A stretch of 34,867 bases of DNA from CAZGMC01 sp964526565 (GCA_964526565.1 CAZGMC010000040.1:1-34867), one strand, 5' to 3'. Numbered from the stretch's first letter, positions 1-7,640 are shown. A program made the numbers and translations. The notes: generated by a model from the letters alone, not told the origin.

Positions 1-8
1 GACATACC

Positions 9-108
9 GAAGATCATTGCAGATGCCGAAGCGGTCGACCTGTACCATGCATGCCTGCCTTGGCACCAGCCGGTGCCGTCGTTCGGTCATAAGGAAGGGC
101 CGCTGGTA
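9..108 (+). repeat. Dispersed 100-bp repeat, copy A
   Basis: This segment matches 11479-11578 in the same orientation at 86 of 100 positions by hand alignment, with no gaps. Read on the plus strand in the frame starting at base 1 it is open and ends in TGA at 109-111, so it may be the 3' end of a coding sequence that enters from outside the window. I do not recognise the peptide. The sequence after it, up to the cueR stop at 236, holds no gene I can support. Confidence 0.75.
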
Positions 109-235
109 TGACTCCCCCGGTCCTTGATCGCCGGCTTGCAGACCCGCCGGCGTCGCCCGCTTGTGTCGCCAGTCACGCCGGGGATCAGGGCTGCGTCCCT
201 GATGCCGGCATCGCGCCGGCGGCATCGCAGCGGTG

Positions 236-673
236 CTACACCTCGGCGGCCTCCGCCGGCTCGGCCGGCGCCTCCGCCCGCCCCGCCTCGCCGGCGAGGT
301 CGTCCAGGATGGCGCATTCGGGGCGCTCGTCGCCGTGGCAGCGGGCGATCAGGTCGGTCAGGGTGGCGCGCATCGCCTGCAGTTCGGCGATCCTGTGCTC
401 GATGTCGGCGACGCGGCGGCGGGCCAGGGCCCGGACGTCGGCGCTGGCGCGGTGGGTGTCGCGGTACAGCGCCAGCAGGCCGCGGCACTCCTCCACGCTG
501 AAGCCCAGGCCGCGGGCGCGCTTGAGGAAGCGCAGCACCGCCACGTCGCGGTCGCCGTAGAGCCGGTAGCCGCCGTCGCTGCGCTCAGCCGGCGCGATCA
601 GGCCGATCTCCTCGTAATAGCGGATCGTCTTGGCCGGCACGCCGGAGCGCGCCGCCACCTGGCCGATGTTCAT
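236..673 (-). CDS. cueR: CueR/HmrR-like copper-responsive MerR-family regulator
   Basis: This is a 145-residue MerR-family activator that would sense monovalent copper and activate copper efflux genes by distorting an overlong promoter spacer. The N-terminal winged helix-turn-helix opens with MNIGQVAARSGV and the family motif TIRYYEEIGL (residues 17-26). A long dimerisation helix follows. Two cysteines, C112 and C120, sit in CHGDERPEC and match the Cu-binding loop of CueR. The ATG at 673 was chosen because residues before it do not fit the family, and because this ATG overlaps the TGA of the upstream copA 3' remnant (ATGA), the usual copA-cueR junction. The alanine/glutamate-rich tail after residue 128 is extra. 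It lies downstream of vapBC instead of directly behind an intact copA, so its present promoter is unclear. Likely target: the dyads at 3832-3870. The metal could in principle be silver or gold. Confidence 0.9.
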   Translation of the reverse strand: MNIGQVAARSGVPAKTIRYYEEIGLIAPAERSDGGYRLYGDRDVAVLRFLKRARGLGFSVEECRGLLALYRDTHRASADVRALARRRVADIEHRIAELQAMRATLTDLIARCHGDERPECAILDDLAGEAGRAEAPAEPAEAAEV

Positions 674-775
674 GCCCCAGCCTCCCGCGCCGTGCGGCCG
701 AACCGCCGCCGGCGCAATCGCAGCGAGGTGGTGACCACGCTGACGCTGCTCAAGGCCATCGCCGCTGCGGCCATT
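670..775 (-). pseudogene. 3' remnant of a second copA
   Basis: Read on the minus strand in the frame ending with the TGA at 670-672, this encodes about 33 residues including MALSSVSVVT, a serine-leucine-arginine stretch and RTAREAG. These match the last residues of the intact CopA ending at 1547 (MALSSVSVVTNSLLLRR ... RTAREAGT). The last transmembrane MxxSS copper motif is preserved. Homology stops at about 775, close to the end of the vapC reading frame at 798. It therefore looks like the surviving tail of a second copA that once preceded cueR. The two tails differ at many positions and by a small in-frame indel, so this is not a recent duplication or an assembly artefact. Confidence 0.8.
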
Positions 776-797
776 CATGGCAACTGTATCCTTCAGA

Positions 798-1184
798 TCA
801 GGCGGCCGTCACGTCCGTCCGCGCAAAATTGTTGCCCTTGAAAAGGAGCGGCTCGCCTGAGACCCTCGCCAAGGCTTAAGCGGCCAAGTCACAAATATTC
901 AGTCCCGCCGGGTGCCGACCCTTGCCATAGGTCTGGAAGGCGGAGCGCGCGATTGCCGTCTGGTCGATATCGAAGGGGACAATCTCTATTCCGGCACGCG
1001 ACAGAAAACGATCCAGTTCGCGAGCACCGTCACGGCCACGCCGGCTCACGGCCAGCAGTCCAGCCTCCAGGACCGATACGGCTGACATCAGCCGCGTCGC
1101 CGCCTGCTCAATCTTGCGCGCAAATATCTCCGCCTCCGGCTCACACTGAAGAATGGCCATCACGGCCGACGTGTCGCGCACCAT
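798..1184 (-). pseudogene. vapC: VapC-type PIN-domain toxin with internal stop codon
   Basis: This is a PIN-domain ribonuclease toxin of a type II toxin-antitoxin pair. Read from the ATG at 1184 it has the first acidic residue in VRDTSA (D4), the second in SVLEAG and the third in NICDLAA, followed at once by TAA at 876-878. In the same frame the coding signal continues past that stop with ALARVSGEPLLFKG and ends ARTDVTAA before TGA at 798-800. This is the normal VapC C-terminus, including the last TD acidic position. VapC proteins usually read AYALA here, so a tyrosine codon has become TAA. The product is 102 residues instead of 128 and lacks the fourth acidic residue, so it is probably inactive. 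Its start overlaps the vapB stop by one base (TGATG). Readthrough or a sequencing error are alternatives. Confidence 0.8.
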
Positions 1185-1438
1185 CAGCGCGGCAGACCGT
1201 ATGCATCACAGCCGACGATTTCGTCGTCGCTGCGATCGTGGAGGAGCGGCAGCGCAGAGAACCGGCGGCCGATCTCAAGAAGCTCTTCGGCCATGCCCAC
1301 AGTCCGCGGCCGTGCCGGTTCGCGTCGCAACTGCTCGCGCAATGCCGCGACCACCGTTTCATCCGTGGTCTCCCCGCGGCGCCGGGCCAACTCACGGGCG
1401 AGCCGGTCAGCCTCCGGATCCTGGATCTTGAGCGGCAT
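1184..1438 (-). CDS. vapB: VapB-like antitoxin (PSK operon factor family)
   Basis: An 84-residue antitoxin that would bind and block the adjacent VapC and repress its own operon. The N-terminus PLKIQDPEADRLARELA is typical of the short VapB family annotated as PSK-operon transcription factor, followed by a TTDETVVAALREQL helix and a charged C-terminal toxin-binding tail. The ATG at 1438 gives the usual family N-terminus. In-frame ATGs a few codons upstream (at 1450 and 1456) are possible. It is first in a two-gene minus-strand operon and overlaps vapC by one base. With the toxin truncated, the antitoxin may survive as a remnant or give cross-protection. The pair sits between copA and the copA remnant/cueR, so it was probably inserted there. 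Confidence 0.8.
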   Translation of the reverse strand: MPLKIQDPEADRLARELARRRGETTDETVVAALREQLRREPARPRTVGMAEELLEIGRRFSALPLLHDRSDDEIVGCDAYGLPR

Positions 1439-1546
1439 TCTGGCCCTCATTCGCATAACGACCAATAGTTTATGTTGCTGGCCGGAACTGACCAAATACC
1501 GTGTCGGCGCAAGCTGACACTGATCCGCAAACCATACCGCCGATGC

Positions 1547-3820
1547 TCATGTCCCCGCCTCTCGCGCCGTGCGGTCGAGCCGCGGCCGCCAGCGGCGCAA
1601 CAGCAGCGAGTTGGTGACCACGCTGACGCTGCTCAAGGCCATCGCCGCCCCGGCGATTGCCGGGCTGAGCAGGCCCAGTGCGGCGATCGGCAGGCCGACG
1701 ACGTTGTAGACGAACGCCCAGAACAGGTTCTGCCAGATCTTGCGCCACGTCGCCCGCGACACGCCCAGTGCCGCACCCACCAGCCGCGGGTCGGGCCGCA
1801 TCAGGGTCAGGCCGGCGGTCTCCATGGCCACGTCGGTGCCGCCGCCCATGGCGATGCCGATGTCGGCGGCGGCCAGCGCCGGGGCGTCGTTGATGCCGTC
1901 GCCGACCATGGCGACGACACGGCCCGCCGCGCGCAGGCGCGTGACCTCAGCGGCCTTGCCCTCCGGCCGCACCGGGGCGCGCACCGTGTCGATGCCGACC
2001 GCCGCCGCCACCGCCTCGGCCACGCGCGCCGAATCCCCGGACAGCATGACAGTGGCGATGCCGGCGCGGCGCAGTGCCGCCACGGCCTCTTTCGCCTCCG
2101 GCCGGACCGCGTCGGCGACGGCGACCAGCCCGGCGGCGCGGCCGTCCGCGGCCACCCACATGACGGTGCCGCCATGTGCCTCCAGGGCTTCGGTGCGCGC
2201 CTCCAGGGGACCGGTCGCGATGCCCTCGCGGGCCAGCAGGGCGCGGTTGCCGATCACCACCGGGCGGCCGTCCACCGTGGCGGTGACGCCCAGGCCGGTG
2301 TGGCTGCGGAAGCCCGTGGCCGGCGGCGGCGCGATGCCCGCGGCCGCGGCATGGTCGGCCATGGCGCGGGCCAGCGGGTGCTCGCTGAGCCGCTGGACCG
2401 CGGCGGCCAGCGCCAGCAGCGCGCGGCTGTCGCCGTCGGTGGCCTCCACCGCGGTGACCCGTGGTCGGCCCTCGGTCAGGGTGCCGGTCTTGTCGAAGAT
2501 CACGGTGTCGACGCGATGGGCGCGCTCCAGCGCCTCGATGTCGCGGATCAGGATGCCGCCGCGCGCCGCCGCTCCGGTGCCGGTGACCATGGCGGTCGGC
2601 GTCGCCAAGCCCAAAGCGCACGGGCAGGCGATGACCAGCACCGACACCGCCGCGACCAGCGCCATCTCCATGGTGCCGCCGGCCAGCAGCCAGGCGGCGA
2701 AGGTGCCGGCGGCGATGGCGACCACGGCCGGCACGAACACGGCGCTGACCCGGTCGACCAGGCGCTGCACCGGCGCCTTGCCGGCCTGGGCGCTCTCCAC
2801 CAGGGCGACGATGCGCGCCAGCGTCGAGTCGGCGCCGACCGCGGTGGCCCGCACCCGCAGTGCGCCGGTGCCGTTGACTGTGCCGCCGGTGACGGTGTCG
2901 CCGGGCTGCTTGGGCACGGGCAGGCTCTCGCCGGTGATCAGGGACTCGTCGACCTCGCCGGCGCCGTCCTCGACGCAGCCGTCCACCGGAATGCGCTCGC
3001 CGGGGCGGACCAGCACCCGGTCGCCGCGGCGCACCTGCGCGATCGGCAGCTCGGCCTCGACGCCGTCGCGCTCGACCCGCGCCGTCTCCGGCCTGAGCGC
3101 CATGAGCTGGCGGATCGCCGCGGTGGTGCCGCGCTTGGCCCGCGCCTCCAGCCATTTGCCGGCCAGGACCAGGGTGATGATGATGGCCGCCGCCTCGAAG
3201 TACAGATGGCCGGTGGCGGCGGCGCCCAGCGTCAGCACCATGACCAGGCTGTACAGATAGGCCGCCGAGGTGCCCAGGGCGACGAGCTGGTCCATGTTGC
3301 CGCTGCCGGCCCGGAGCGCGTGCCAGGCCGAGCGGTAGAAGCGGGCGCCGATCACCAACTGCACTGGCGTCGCCAGGGCGAGCTGGGCCGGCGGCGGCAG
3401 GTGCCAGGCGAGCCCCAGCGTCATGGCGACCATGTCGGCCAGCAGCGGCAGGGTCAGCAGCGCCGAGGCGGCCAGCAGCAGCAGGTCGCGGCGGGCGGCG
3501 CGGCGGTCGGCTTCGGCGCGGTCCGCCTCGGCCGCGGCGGCGTCCTCGCCCTCGGCGTCCAGACGCGGCTCGTAGCCGGCGGCGGCGATCGCTTCTGCCA
3601 CGTCTTGCGCGCTGACGGCGCCGGCCGGTGCGGTCACGTCGGCCCGCTCCAGCGCCAGATTGACGGACGCGTCAAGCACGCCGGGCAGCGCCTTCAGCCG
3701 CTTTTCGACGCGACCGGCGCAACCGGCACAGGTCATGCCGGCGACGCCGACCGACAGCATCTCGGTCGGCGCCGCGTCGCCGCTGCGGGGCCGTGACAGG
3801 TCCAGGGCAAGGTCGGTCAT
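1547..3820 (-). CDS. copA: Copper-translocating P1B-type ATPase CopA
   Basis: This 757-residue inner-membrane ATPase exports Cu(I) from the cytoplasm. One N-terminal heavy-metal domain carries GMTCAGC (C31, C34). The membrane CPC metal site is at residues 399-401 (CPCALGLATPTA), the phosphorylated aspartate is D443 in DKTGTLT, the actuator motif is TGES near 297, and SEHPLA and GDGINDAPAL mark the nucleotide-binding and hinge regions. YN in the seventh helix and MALSS in the eighth are the Cu(I) signature of P1B-1 pumps. ATG 3820 is preferred because GGAAGG lies nine bases upstream; an ATG at 3829 overlaps that site. Two inverted CueR-like dyads lie just upstream. The TGA at 1547 overlaps an ATG followed by only four cueR-like codons (ATG AGC ATC GGC), after which the sequence is unrelated, so the original downstream cueR was cut off here. 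Confidence 0.97.
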   Translation of the reverse strand: MTDLALDLSRPRSGDAAPTEMLSVGVAGMTCAGCAGRVEKRLKALPGVLDASVNLALERADVTAPAGAVSAQDVAEAIAAAGYEPRLDAEGEDAAAAEADRAEADRRAARRDLLLLAASALLTLPLLADMVAMTLGLAWHLPPPAQLALATPVQLVIGARFYRSAWHALRAGSGNMDQLVALGTSAAYLYSLVMVLTLGAAATGHLYFEAAAIIITLVLAGKWLEARAKRGTTAAIRQLMALRPETARVERDGVEAELPIAQVRRGDRVLVRPGERIPVDGCVEDGAGEVDESLITGESLPVPKQPGDTVTGGTVNGTGALRVRATAVGADSTLARIVALVESAQAGKAPVQRLVDRVSAVFVPAVVAIAAGTFAAWLLAGGTMEMALVAAVSVLVIACPCALGLATPTAMVTGTGAAARGGILIRDIEALERAHRVDTVIFDKTGTLTEGRPRVTAVEATDGDSRALLALAAAVQRLSEHPLARAMADHAAAAGIAPPPATGFRSHTGLGVTATVDGRPVVIGNRALLAREGIATGPLEARTEALEAHGGTVMWVAADGRAAGLVAVADAVRPEAKEAVAALRRAGIATVMLSGDSARVAEAVAAAVGIDTVRAPVRPEGKAAEVTRLRAAGRVVAMVGDGINDAPALAAADIGIAMGGGTDVAMETAGLTLMRPDPRLVGAALGVSRATWRKIWQNLFWAFVYNVVGLPIAALGLLSPAIAGAAMALSSVSVVTNSLLLRRWRPRLDRTAREAGT

Positions 3821-3831
3821 GCCACCCATCC

Positions 3832-3876
3832 TTCCAGTTTTCTGGAACGTGGGGGTTCCAGAAACTGGAAGGTCAA
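3832..3876 (-). promoter_or_regulatory. CueR-type promoter/operator of copA with two dyads
   Basis: On the minus strand a TTGACC -35 element (3871-3876) is followed by the dyad TTCCAG-TTT-CTGGAA (3856-3870). This is the arrangement of CueR/HmrR operators, which sit in an extended spacer. A second dyad, TTCCAG-AAAA-CTGGAA on the minus strand, occupies 3832-3847, between the first dyad and the copA start. The -10 element is not obvious. The region is shared with the divergent cyclase gene at 4015. Confidence 0.75.
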
Positions 3877-4014
3877 GGGCCGGACACGGCGCCGCGTGCC
3901 GGCGCGGCATCGACCGGGACCGGCCCTTGAGGCTTGCGGCGCACCGGCTTCGGCCTGTATCTGGCGGGTGGGGCGCCGCCGGCCCGGCCGCCCCCGTCCA
4001 GCGGTGAGACGCGC

Positions 4015-4884
4015 ATGCCGGACCAGACCGAACCCCTCACCATATTGTTTGCCGACGTTTGCGGCAGTACACAGCTGTACGAGCGTCGCGGCGACGTGCA
4101 GGCGCATGCGATCATTGCCGGGTGCGTCGAGCAGTTGAGCCGGGTGACCACCGGGCACGGCGGCACGGTCGTCAAGACCATCGGCGACGAGATCCTGGCC
4201 GTGTTCCCCGCCGTCGATTCGGCCTTCACTGCGACCTGTGTCATGCAGGAACAATCGCTCGGCGAGCGGCTGTCGATCCGCGCCGGACTGCACTTCGGGC
4301 CGGTGCTGCGCGCCGGCGGCGACGTGTTCGGCGACGCGGTCAATGTTGCCGCGCGCATCGTGGCGCTGGCCAACGCCGGCGAGATCCTGATGAGCGGCGA
4401 CCTGGTGGCGGCCCTGTCGCCGGCCCTGAGCAGCCGCACCCGGTGGATGGACCGGCTGCCCGTCAAGGGCAAGGTTGCGCCCATTGACGTGCATCGGTTC
4501 GTCAGCGTCGACGAGAACATCACGGTGCTGCCCGGCGCCCTGCGCGCCGCGCCGCGCCGCACCGAGGAATTGGTGCTGGTCTATCAGGAGCGTGAGGTGG
4601 TCGTCGGCGCCGACACCCAGGGCTTCGTCATCGGCCGGCTGGACGGCTGTCATCTGGTCGTGCCGGACCGCCATGTGTCGCGCCAGCACGCCGGCATCGA
4701 GGCGCGCGGCGGCCGGTTCTATCTGACCGACCTCAGCACCAACGGCACCTATGTCATGATCGGCAGCGACACCGTGCCGCTCAAGCGGGAGAGCCTGCAG
4801 CTCCAGGGCAGCGGCCGCATCGCCCTGGGGCGCGAGCCCGATGCCAACTGGCCCGGGCAGCTCGAGTTCCGCTGTCGGCGGTAG
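4015..4884 (+). CDS. Class III adenylate cyclase fused to a C-terminal FHA domain
   Basis: A 289-residue soluble protein predicted to make cAMP and to bind phosphothreonine peptides. The cyclase domain (about 8-165) has both metal aspartates (D14 in FADVCGST, D58 in KTIGDE), the adenine-selecting pair K54 and D107, and transition-state residues N110 and R114 in FGDAVNVAARI. The FHA domain (about 203-275) has the core motifs FVIGR (205-209), SRQHA (222-226) and STNGTYV (241-247). No membrane segment is seen. ATG 4015 was chosen because the cyclase fold begins a few residues later; an upstream in-frame start at 3934 adds a proline-rich stretch unlike the family. It is divergent from copA, with the CueR-like dyads 140-180 bases upstream. 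It ends 18 bases before an assembly gap. Guanylate cyclase activity is less likely given K54/D107. Confidence 0.92.
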   Translation: MPDQTEPLTILFADVCGSTQLYERRGDVQAHAIIAGCVEQLSRVTTGHGGTVVKTIGDEILAVFPAVDSAFTATCVMQEQSLGERLSIRAGLHFGPVLRAGGDVFGDAVNVAARIVALANAGEILMSGDLVAALSPALSSRTRWMDRLPVKGKVAPIDVHRFVSVDENITVLPGALRAAPRRTEELVLVYQEREVVVGADTQGFVIGRLDGCHLVVPDRHVSRQHAGIEARGGRFYLTDLSTNGTYVMIGSDTVPLKRESLQLQGSGRIALGREPDANWPGQLEFRCRR

Positions 4885-4901
4885 GACCGGCGCCGCTCAG
4901 G

Positions 4902-5001
4902 NNNNNNNNNNNNNNNNNNNNNNNNNNNNNNNNNNNNNNNNNNNNNNNNNNNNNNNNNNNNNNNNNNNNNNNNNNNNNNNNNNNNNNNNNNNNNNNNNNN
5001 N
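4902..5001. other. Assembly gap of exactly 100 N
   Basis: Exactly 100 unknown bases, the usual placeholder for a scaffold gap of unknown size. It directly abuts a 12-bp tandem array on its right, which probably caused the assembly break. Adjacency of the cyclase and dehydrogenase genes is therefore unproven. Confidence 0.98.
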
Positions 5002-5070
5002 CCCCGGTTCAGGCCCCGGTTCAGGCCCCGGTTCAGGCCCCGGTTCAGGCCCCGGTTCAGGCCCCGGTCA
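5002..5070. repeat. 12-bp tandem repeat at the gap edge
   Basis: Five perfect copies of CCCCGGTTCAGG (5002-5061) are followed by a partial copy CCCCGGTCA that contains the TGA stop of the dehydrogenase on the minus strand. The left end runs into the N gap, so the true copy number is unknown. On the minus strand the units would read as repeated glycine-leucine-asparagine-arginine, but the stop codon precedes them. Confidence 0.95.
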
Positions 5071-5904
5071 TTCCATGAACCGCCGCCCGACCAGCCGCAT
5101 GACCTGGCCCATGCCGGCCGCCGCGGCGCGGTGCGGGGCGAGCAGGGCATCCACTGCCGGACCATAGGCGCGACCGGTCGCCAGCACGGTGCGGCGACCG
5201 AGCGCCTCCAGGGCGGCGCGGGCCACGGTGTCCGGCTCCGGAGCGCCGGGAACGTTGGCCAGGCTGGCGCCGGAGCGGGCGCCGAACGACGAGCGCGTCG
5301 GGCCGGGCAGCAGGGCCAGCACGTCGACCGGCTCGCCGCGCAGCTCCTCGGCCAAACCCTCGGCATAGTAGAGGGCGAACGCCTTGCTGGCGACGTAGGT
5401 GGTGAGGAACGGCAGCGGCGCCAGCACCGACCCGCTCGACACGATGATCACGCCGCAGCGGCCGCCGGTGCTGCGGGCGCGCTCCAGCATGCCGGGCAGC
5501 AGCGCGCGGGTCAGTTCGGTGACGGCGACGACGTTCAGCTCCACCGTGGCCCGCTGCGCGGCCGGCGACTGCTCCAGCACCGGGCCGAAGCGGCCGGCGC
5601 CGGCGTTGTTGATCAGCAGGTCGATGCCCTGCGCCGCCGCCCTGGCGATCAGCGCCTCGCGGTCGGACGGGACGGTCAGGTCGGCGGCGGCGATCTCCAC
5701 GGTGCGCCCGGCCTCGGCCAGCTCGGTGGCGGCATTCCCCAGCGCCACCTCGTCGCGGCCGGTCAGCAGCAGGTCGGTGGAGCGGGGCAGGGCGCGGGCG
5801 AAGGCGGCGCCGATGCCGCTGGTTGCTCCAGTGACCAGGGCGCAACGCGGGTCGGGGCGATGGCGGGCGCACGGCCCGAGGTCGGGGCGCGGCAGGCGGA
5901 TCAT
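5068..5904 (-). CDS. Short-chain dehydrogenase/reductase (SDR)
   Basis: A 278-residue NAD(P)-dependent oxidoreductase of the classical SDR type; the substrate cannot be read from sequence. The Rossmann glycine motif TGATSGIG follows a 20-residue N-terminal extension, NNAG is present, and the catalytic serine and the YVASK tyrosine-lysine pair are in place (SSGS ... TYVASKAF). The PGPT motif after strand six and the C-terminal loop resemble the DltE/YqjQ-like subgroup that ends with a chain of arginines. The ATG at 5904 is the first in frame. Its stop codon lies in the last degenerate unit of a 12-bp tandem array. The downstream neighbour is unknown because of the gap. Confidence 0.88.
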   Translation of the reverse strand: MIRLPRPDLGPCARHRPDPRCALVTGATSGIGAAFARALPRSTDLLLTGRDEVALGNAATELAEAGRTVEIAAADLTVPSDREALIARAAAQGIDLLINNAGAGRFGPVLEQSPAAQRATVELNVVAVTELTRALLPGMLERARSTGGRCGVIIVSSGSVLAPLPFLTTYVASKAFALYYAEGLAEELRGEPVDVLALLPGPTRSSFGARSGASLANVPGAPEPDTVARAALEALGRRTVLATGRAYGPAVDALLAPHRAAAAGMGQVMRLVGRRFME

Positions 5905-6015
5905 GAGGCGGCTCCCTGAGGTTCGGCGGCCGGCAGTCGGCTGGTCTACGCCGCCGGCGCGGGATTGGATGCCGCTGCGGGCGGAAACCGCCGCCAGCCG
6001 CTCAGAACTTCTCGC

Positions 6016-6258
6016 TCAGAACCCCTGTTTCAGGAACTTCTCGGCGCGTTCCAGGGCCTCCTGGAAGTGGCGCGGCCGGGCATCGTACGGGCATACGGCC
6101 TTGGCATGCATCACGAAGTAACCGAAATGATGCCGCATCATTTCCAGCTGCTCCAGCCTGGTGGCCAAGGACAGCAGATAGTCGTACAGGTCCTGGTCGC
6201 TGTATTTCTCCGAGTATTGCTCGGCCTTGTCATAGAGTTCCTGGACGATTTCGTTCAT
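6016..6258 (-). CDS. Small hypothetical protein
   Basis: An 80-residue protein I do not recognise. It begins MNEIVQELYDKAEQYSEKY, is rich in charged and aromatic residues, looks mostly alpha-helical and has no membrane segment or signal peptide. One cysteine lies in KAVCPYD. The ATG at 6258 is supported by a GGGAG sequence about nine bases upstream; an in-frame start at 6297 lacks this. It lies 160 bases downstream of another small minus-strand gene and may be co-transcribed with it. Codon use fits the neighbours, which supports a real gene. Confidence 0.65.
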   Translation of the reverse strand: MNEIVQELYDKAEQYSEKYSDQDLYDYLLSLATRLEQLEMMRHHFGYFVMHAKAVCPYDARPRHFQEALERAEKFLKQGF

Positions 6259-6360
6259 CACAATGCTCCCGCCGCACCGAATAGTCGCCACCGGCAACCA
6301 TGGGAGAAAGGCGCTGCGCTGTCAAGGACTCGCGGGCCCGGACCGTTGGGCGCGGCCGCC

Positions 6361-6400
6361 GTGGCCCGGTGTGGCCCGGTGTGGTCCGGTGTGGCCCGGT
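6361..6400. repeat. 10-bp tandem repeat, four copies
   Basis: Four consecutive copies of GTGGCCCGGT, the third with one substitution (GTGGTCCGGT), lie between two small minus-strand genes. The unit length is not a multiple of three and the array is outside any gene I call. Confidence 0.95.
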
Positions 6401-6420
6401 GCGTGCGGGCACGGCCGCCG

Positions 6421-6720
6421 TCAATCGCAGCCGTCGGGCGGCTGCCGCGCCAGGTCGTAGGCGGCCTTGATCTCTTCGTAATAGAGCCGGGCGCGGGTCA
6501 GGTCCTCGATCGCCGGGATGTCGTCGTTCATGCCGGCCAGGCCGGCGCCCTTCTTGGCGATCATGAAGGCGGTGCGCAGGTAGCGCTCGCGGTAGAAGGC
6601 CAGTCCCTTGCCCAGCACCTCGACGATGTCGAGCTGCGCCGCCGCCGCCGCGGGGGCAGACTGTTCGTGCTCCTGCGGCAGGGGCCCCAGGATTTGGCGC
6701 AGAGCGTCCTGGCGAGTCAT
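6421..6720 (-). CDS. Small hypothetical protein
   Basis: A 99-residue protein I do not recognise. It starts MTRQDALRQILGPLP, has an alanine-rich linker near residue 25, then a helical region containing GKGLAFYRERYLRTAFMIAKK and ends in charged residues. There is no signal peptide or membrane helix. The ATG at 6720 has AGGAGA six bases upstream, which fixes the start over the in-frame ATG at 6735. It lies 82 bases downstream of def on the same strand and may share its transcript. A soluble cytoplasmic role is likely but no function can be given. Confidence 0.6.
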   Translation of the reverse strand: MTRQDALRQILGPLPQEHEQSAPAAAAAQLDIVEVLGKGLAFYRERYLRTAFMIAKKGAGLAGMNDDIPAIEDLTRARLYYEEIKAAYDLARQPPDGCD

Positions 6721-6802
6721 GAGTTCTCCTGCCATTGCCGGGCTTCAAGCCGAGGCTACGAGGCAAGCCGTTGACGAGTCGCTAATATGGCCGGCGCTGG
6801 GG

Positions 6803-7321
6803 TCAGGCCGCGTTCTGGGCCTTTTTCCACTTCTGCAGCTTGCGCATGATGATGTTGCGCTTGAGCTGGGACAGGTGGTCGGTGAACAGGATGCCGTCCA
6901 GGTGGTCGATCTCGTGCTGGACCACGGTGGCGAGCAGGCCCGAGGCGTGGATCTCCTGCGCCTCGTTGTGCTCGTCCATGTAGCGGACGCGGCACTCGGC
7001 CGGACGGCTCACGTCGGCGAACTGCTCGGGCAGCGACAGGCAACCCTCGTTGTAGGTCTGCAGCTCGTCCGACTGCCAGACCACTTCGGGGTTGACCATG
7101 CGCAGCGGGCGGCGCGGCTCGTTCTTGCCGGCGAGGTCGACGACCAGCACGCGCTCCAGCACGCCAACCTGTGGTGCGGCCAGGCCGATGCCCGGCGCGT
7201 CGTACATGGTCTCCAGCATGTCGTCCATCAGCCGGGCCAGGCGCGCGTCGACGCGTGCCACCGGCCGTGCCTTGGTCTTCAGCACCGGGTCCGGCGCAAT
7301 CACGATGTCGAGCTTGGCCAT
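6803..7321 (-). CDS. def: Peptide deformylase
   Basis: A 172-residue metalloenzyme that removes the formyl group from the N-terminal methionine of new proteins at the ribosome exit. All three family motifs are present: GIGLAAPQ (44-51), EGCLSLP (metal ligand C94) and QHEIDHLDG (ligands H136 and H140, catalytic E137). Length and order match type I bacterial enzymes. The ATG at 7321 starts directly with the expected MAKLDIVIAPDPVL. The usual partner fmt is not adjacent, and nothing translation-related is nearby. A second def elsewhere in the genome is possible, so this copy is not proven to be the essential one. Confidence 0.97.
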   Translation of the reverse strand: MAKLDIVIAPDPVLKTKARPVARVDARLARLMDDMLETMYDAPGIGLAAPQVGVLERVLVVDLAGKNEPRRPLRMVNPEVVWQSDELQTYNEGCLSLPEQFADVSRPAECRVRYMDEHNEAQEIHASGLLATVVQHEIDHLDGILFTDHLSQLKRNIIMRKLQKWKKAQNAA

Positions 7322-7640
7322 GGGTCAGGAAAGCAGGGCTGGCAATACGGTTTCGTCTCAACCGGGCCTGCACATATGGTCTCGACCCTGCGCCGTCAAG
7401 CATCGCCGGTCGTCGTCCGGACGCCGGGCCGGGAGTGGACGTTGGTCTGCACCATATGAAAATATGCCGCTTGCGCTTCCGGCGCATACCTGGCGAGACT
7501 TTGCTGCGGGTCGGGGGGCTTCCTTTCGCGGTGCCCTCGCCGGTTTTCCCTCGCCTTGTGGTGAAAATCAAACAGCAATGGGAGCCGGCAATGCTCAACT
7601 TTGTCAAGAACTGTCGGTTTTAAAGGTTTTGATATCACCA
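7322..7640. other. Divergent intergenic region between def and the hybrid kinase
   Basis: About 320 bases, less GC-rich than its surroundings, that must hold the promoters of both divergent genes. An 8-bp inverted repeat, CATATGGT at 7373-7380 and ACCATATG at 7451-7458, is 70 bases apart. I see no convincing -35/-10 pair. An in-frame ATG at 7578 could add 21 codons to the kinase. Confidence 0.4.

Noticed and set aside
5002..5070. CRISPR-like array
   Set aside because: The 12-bp units are directly adjacent with no spacers, so it is a simple tandem repeat.
4749..5366. Open frame running through the N gap and the 12-bp repeat
   Set aside because: It exists only because N was read as any residue, and it conflicts with the well-supported dehydrogenase frame.
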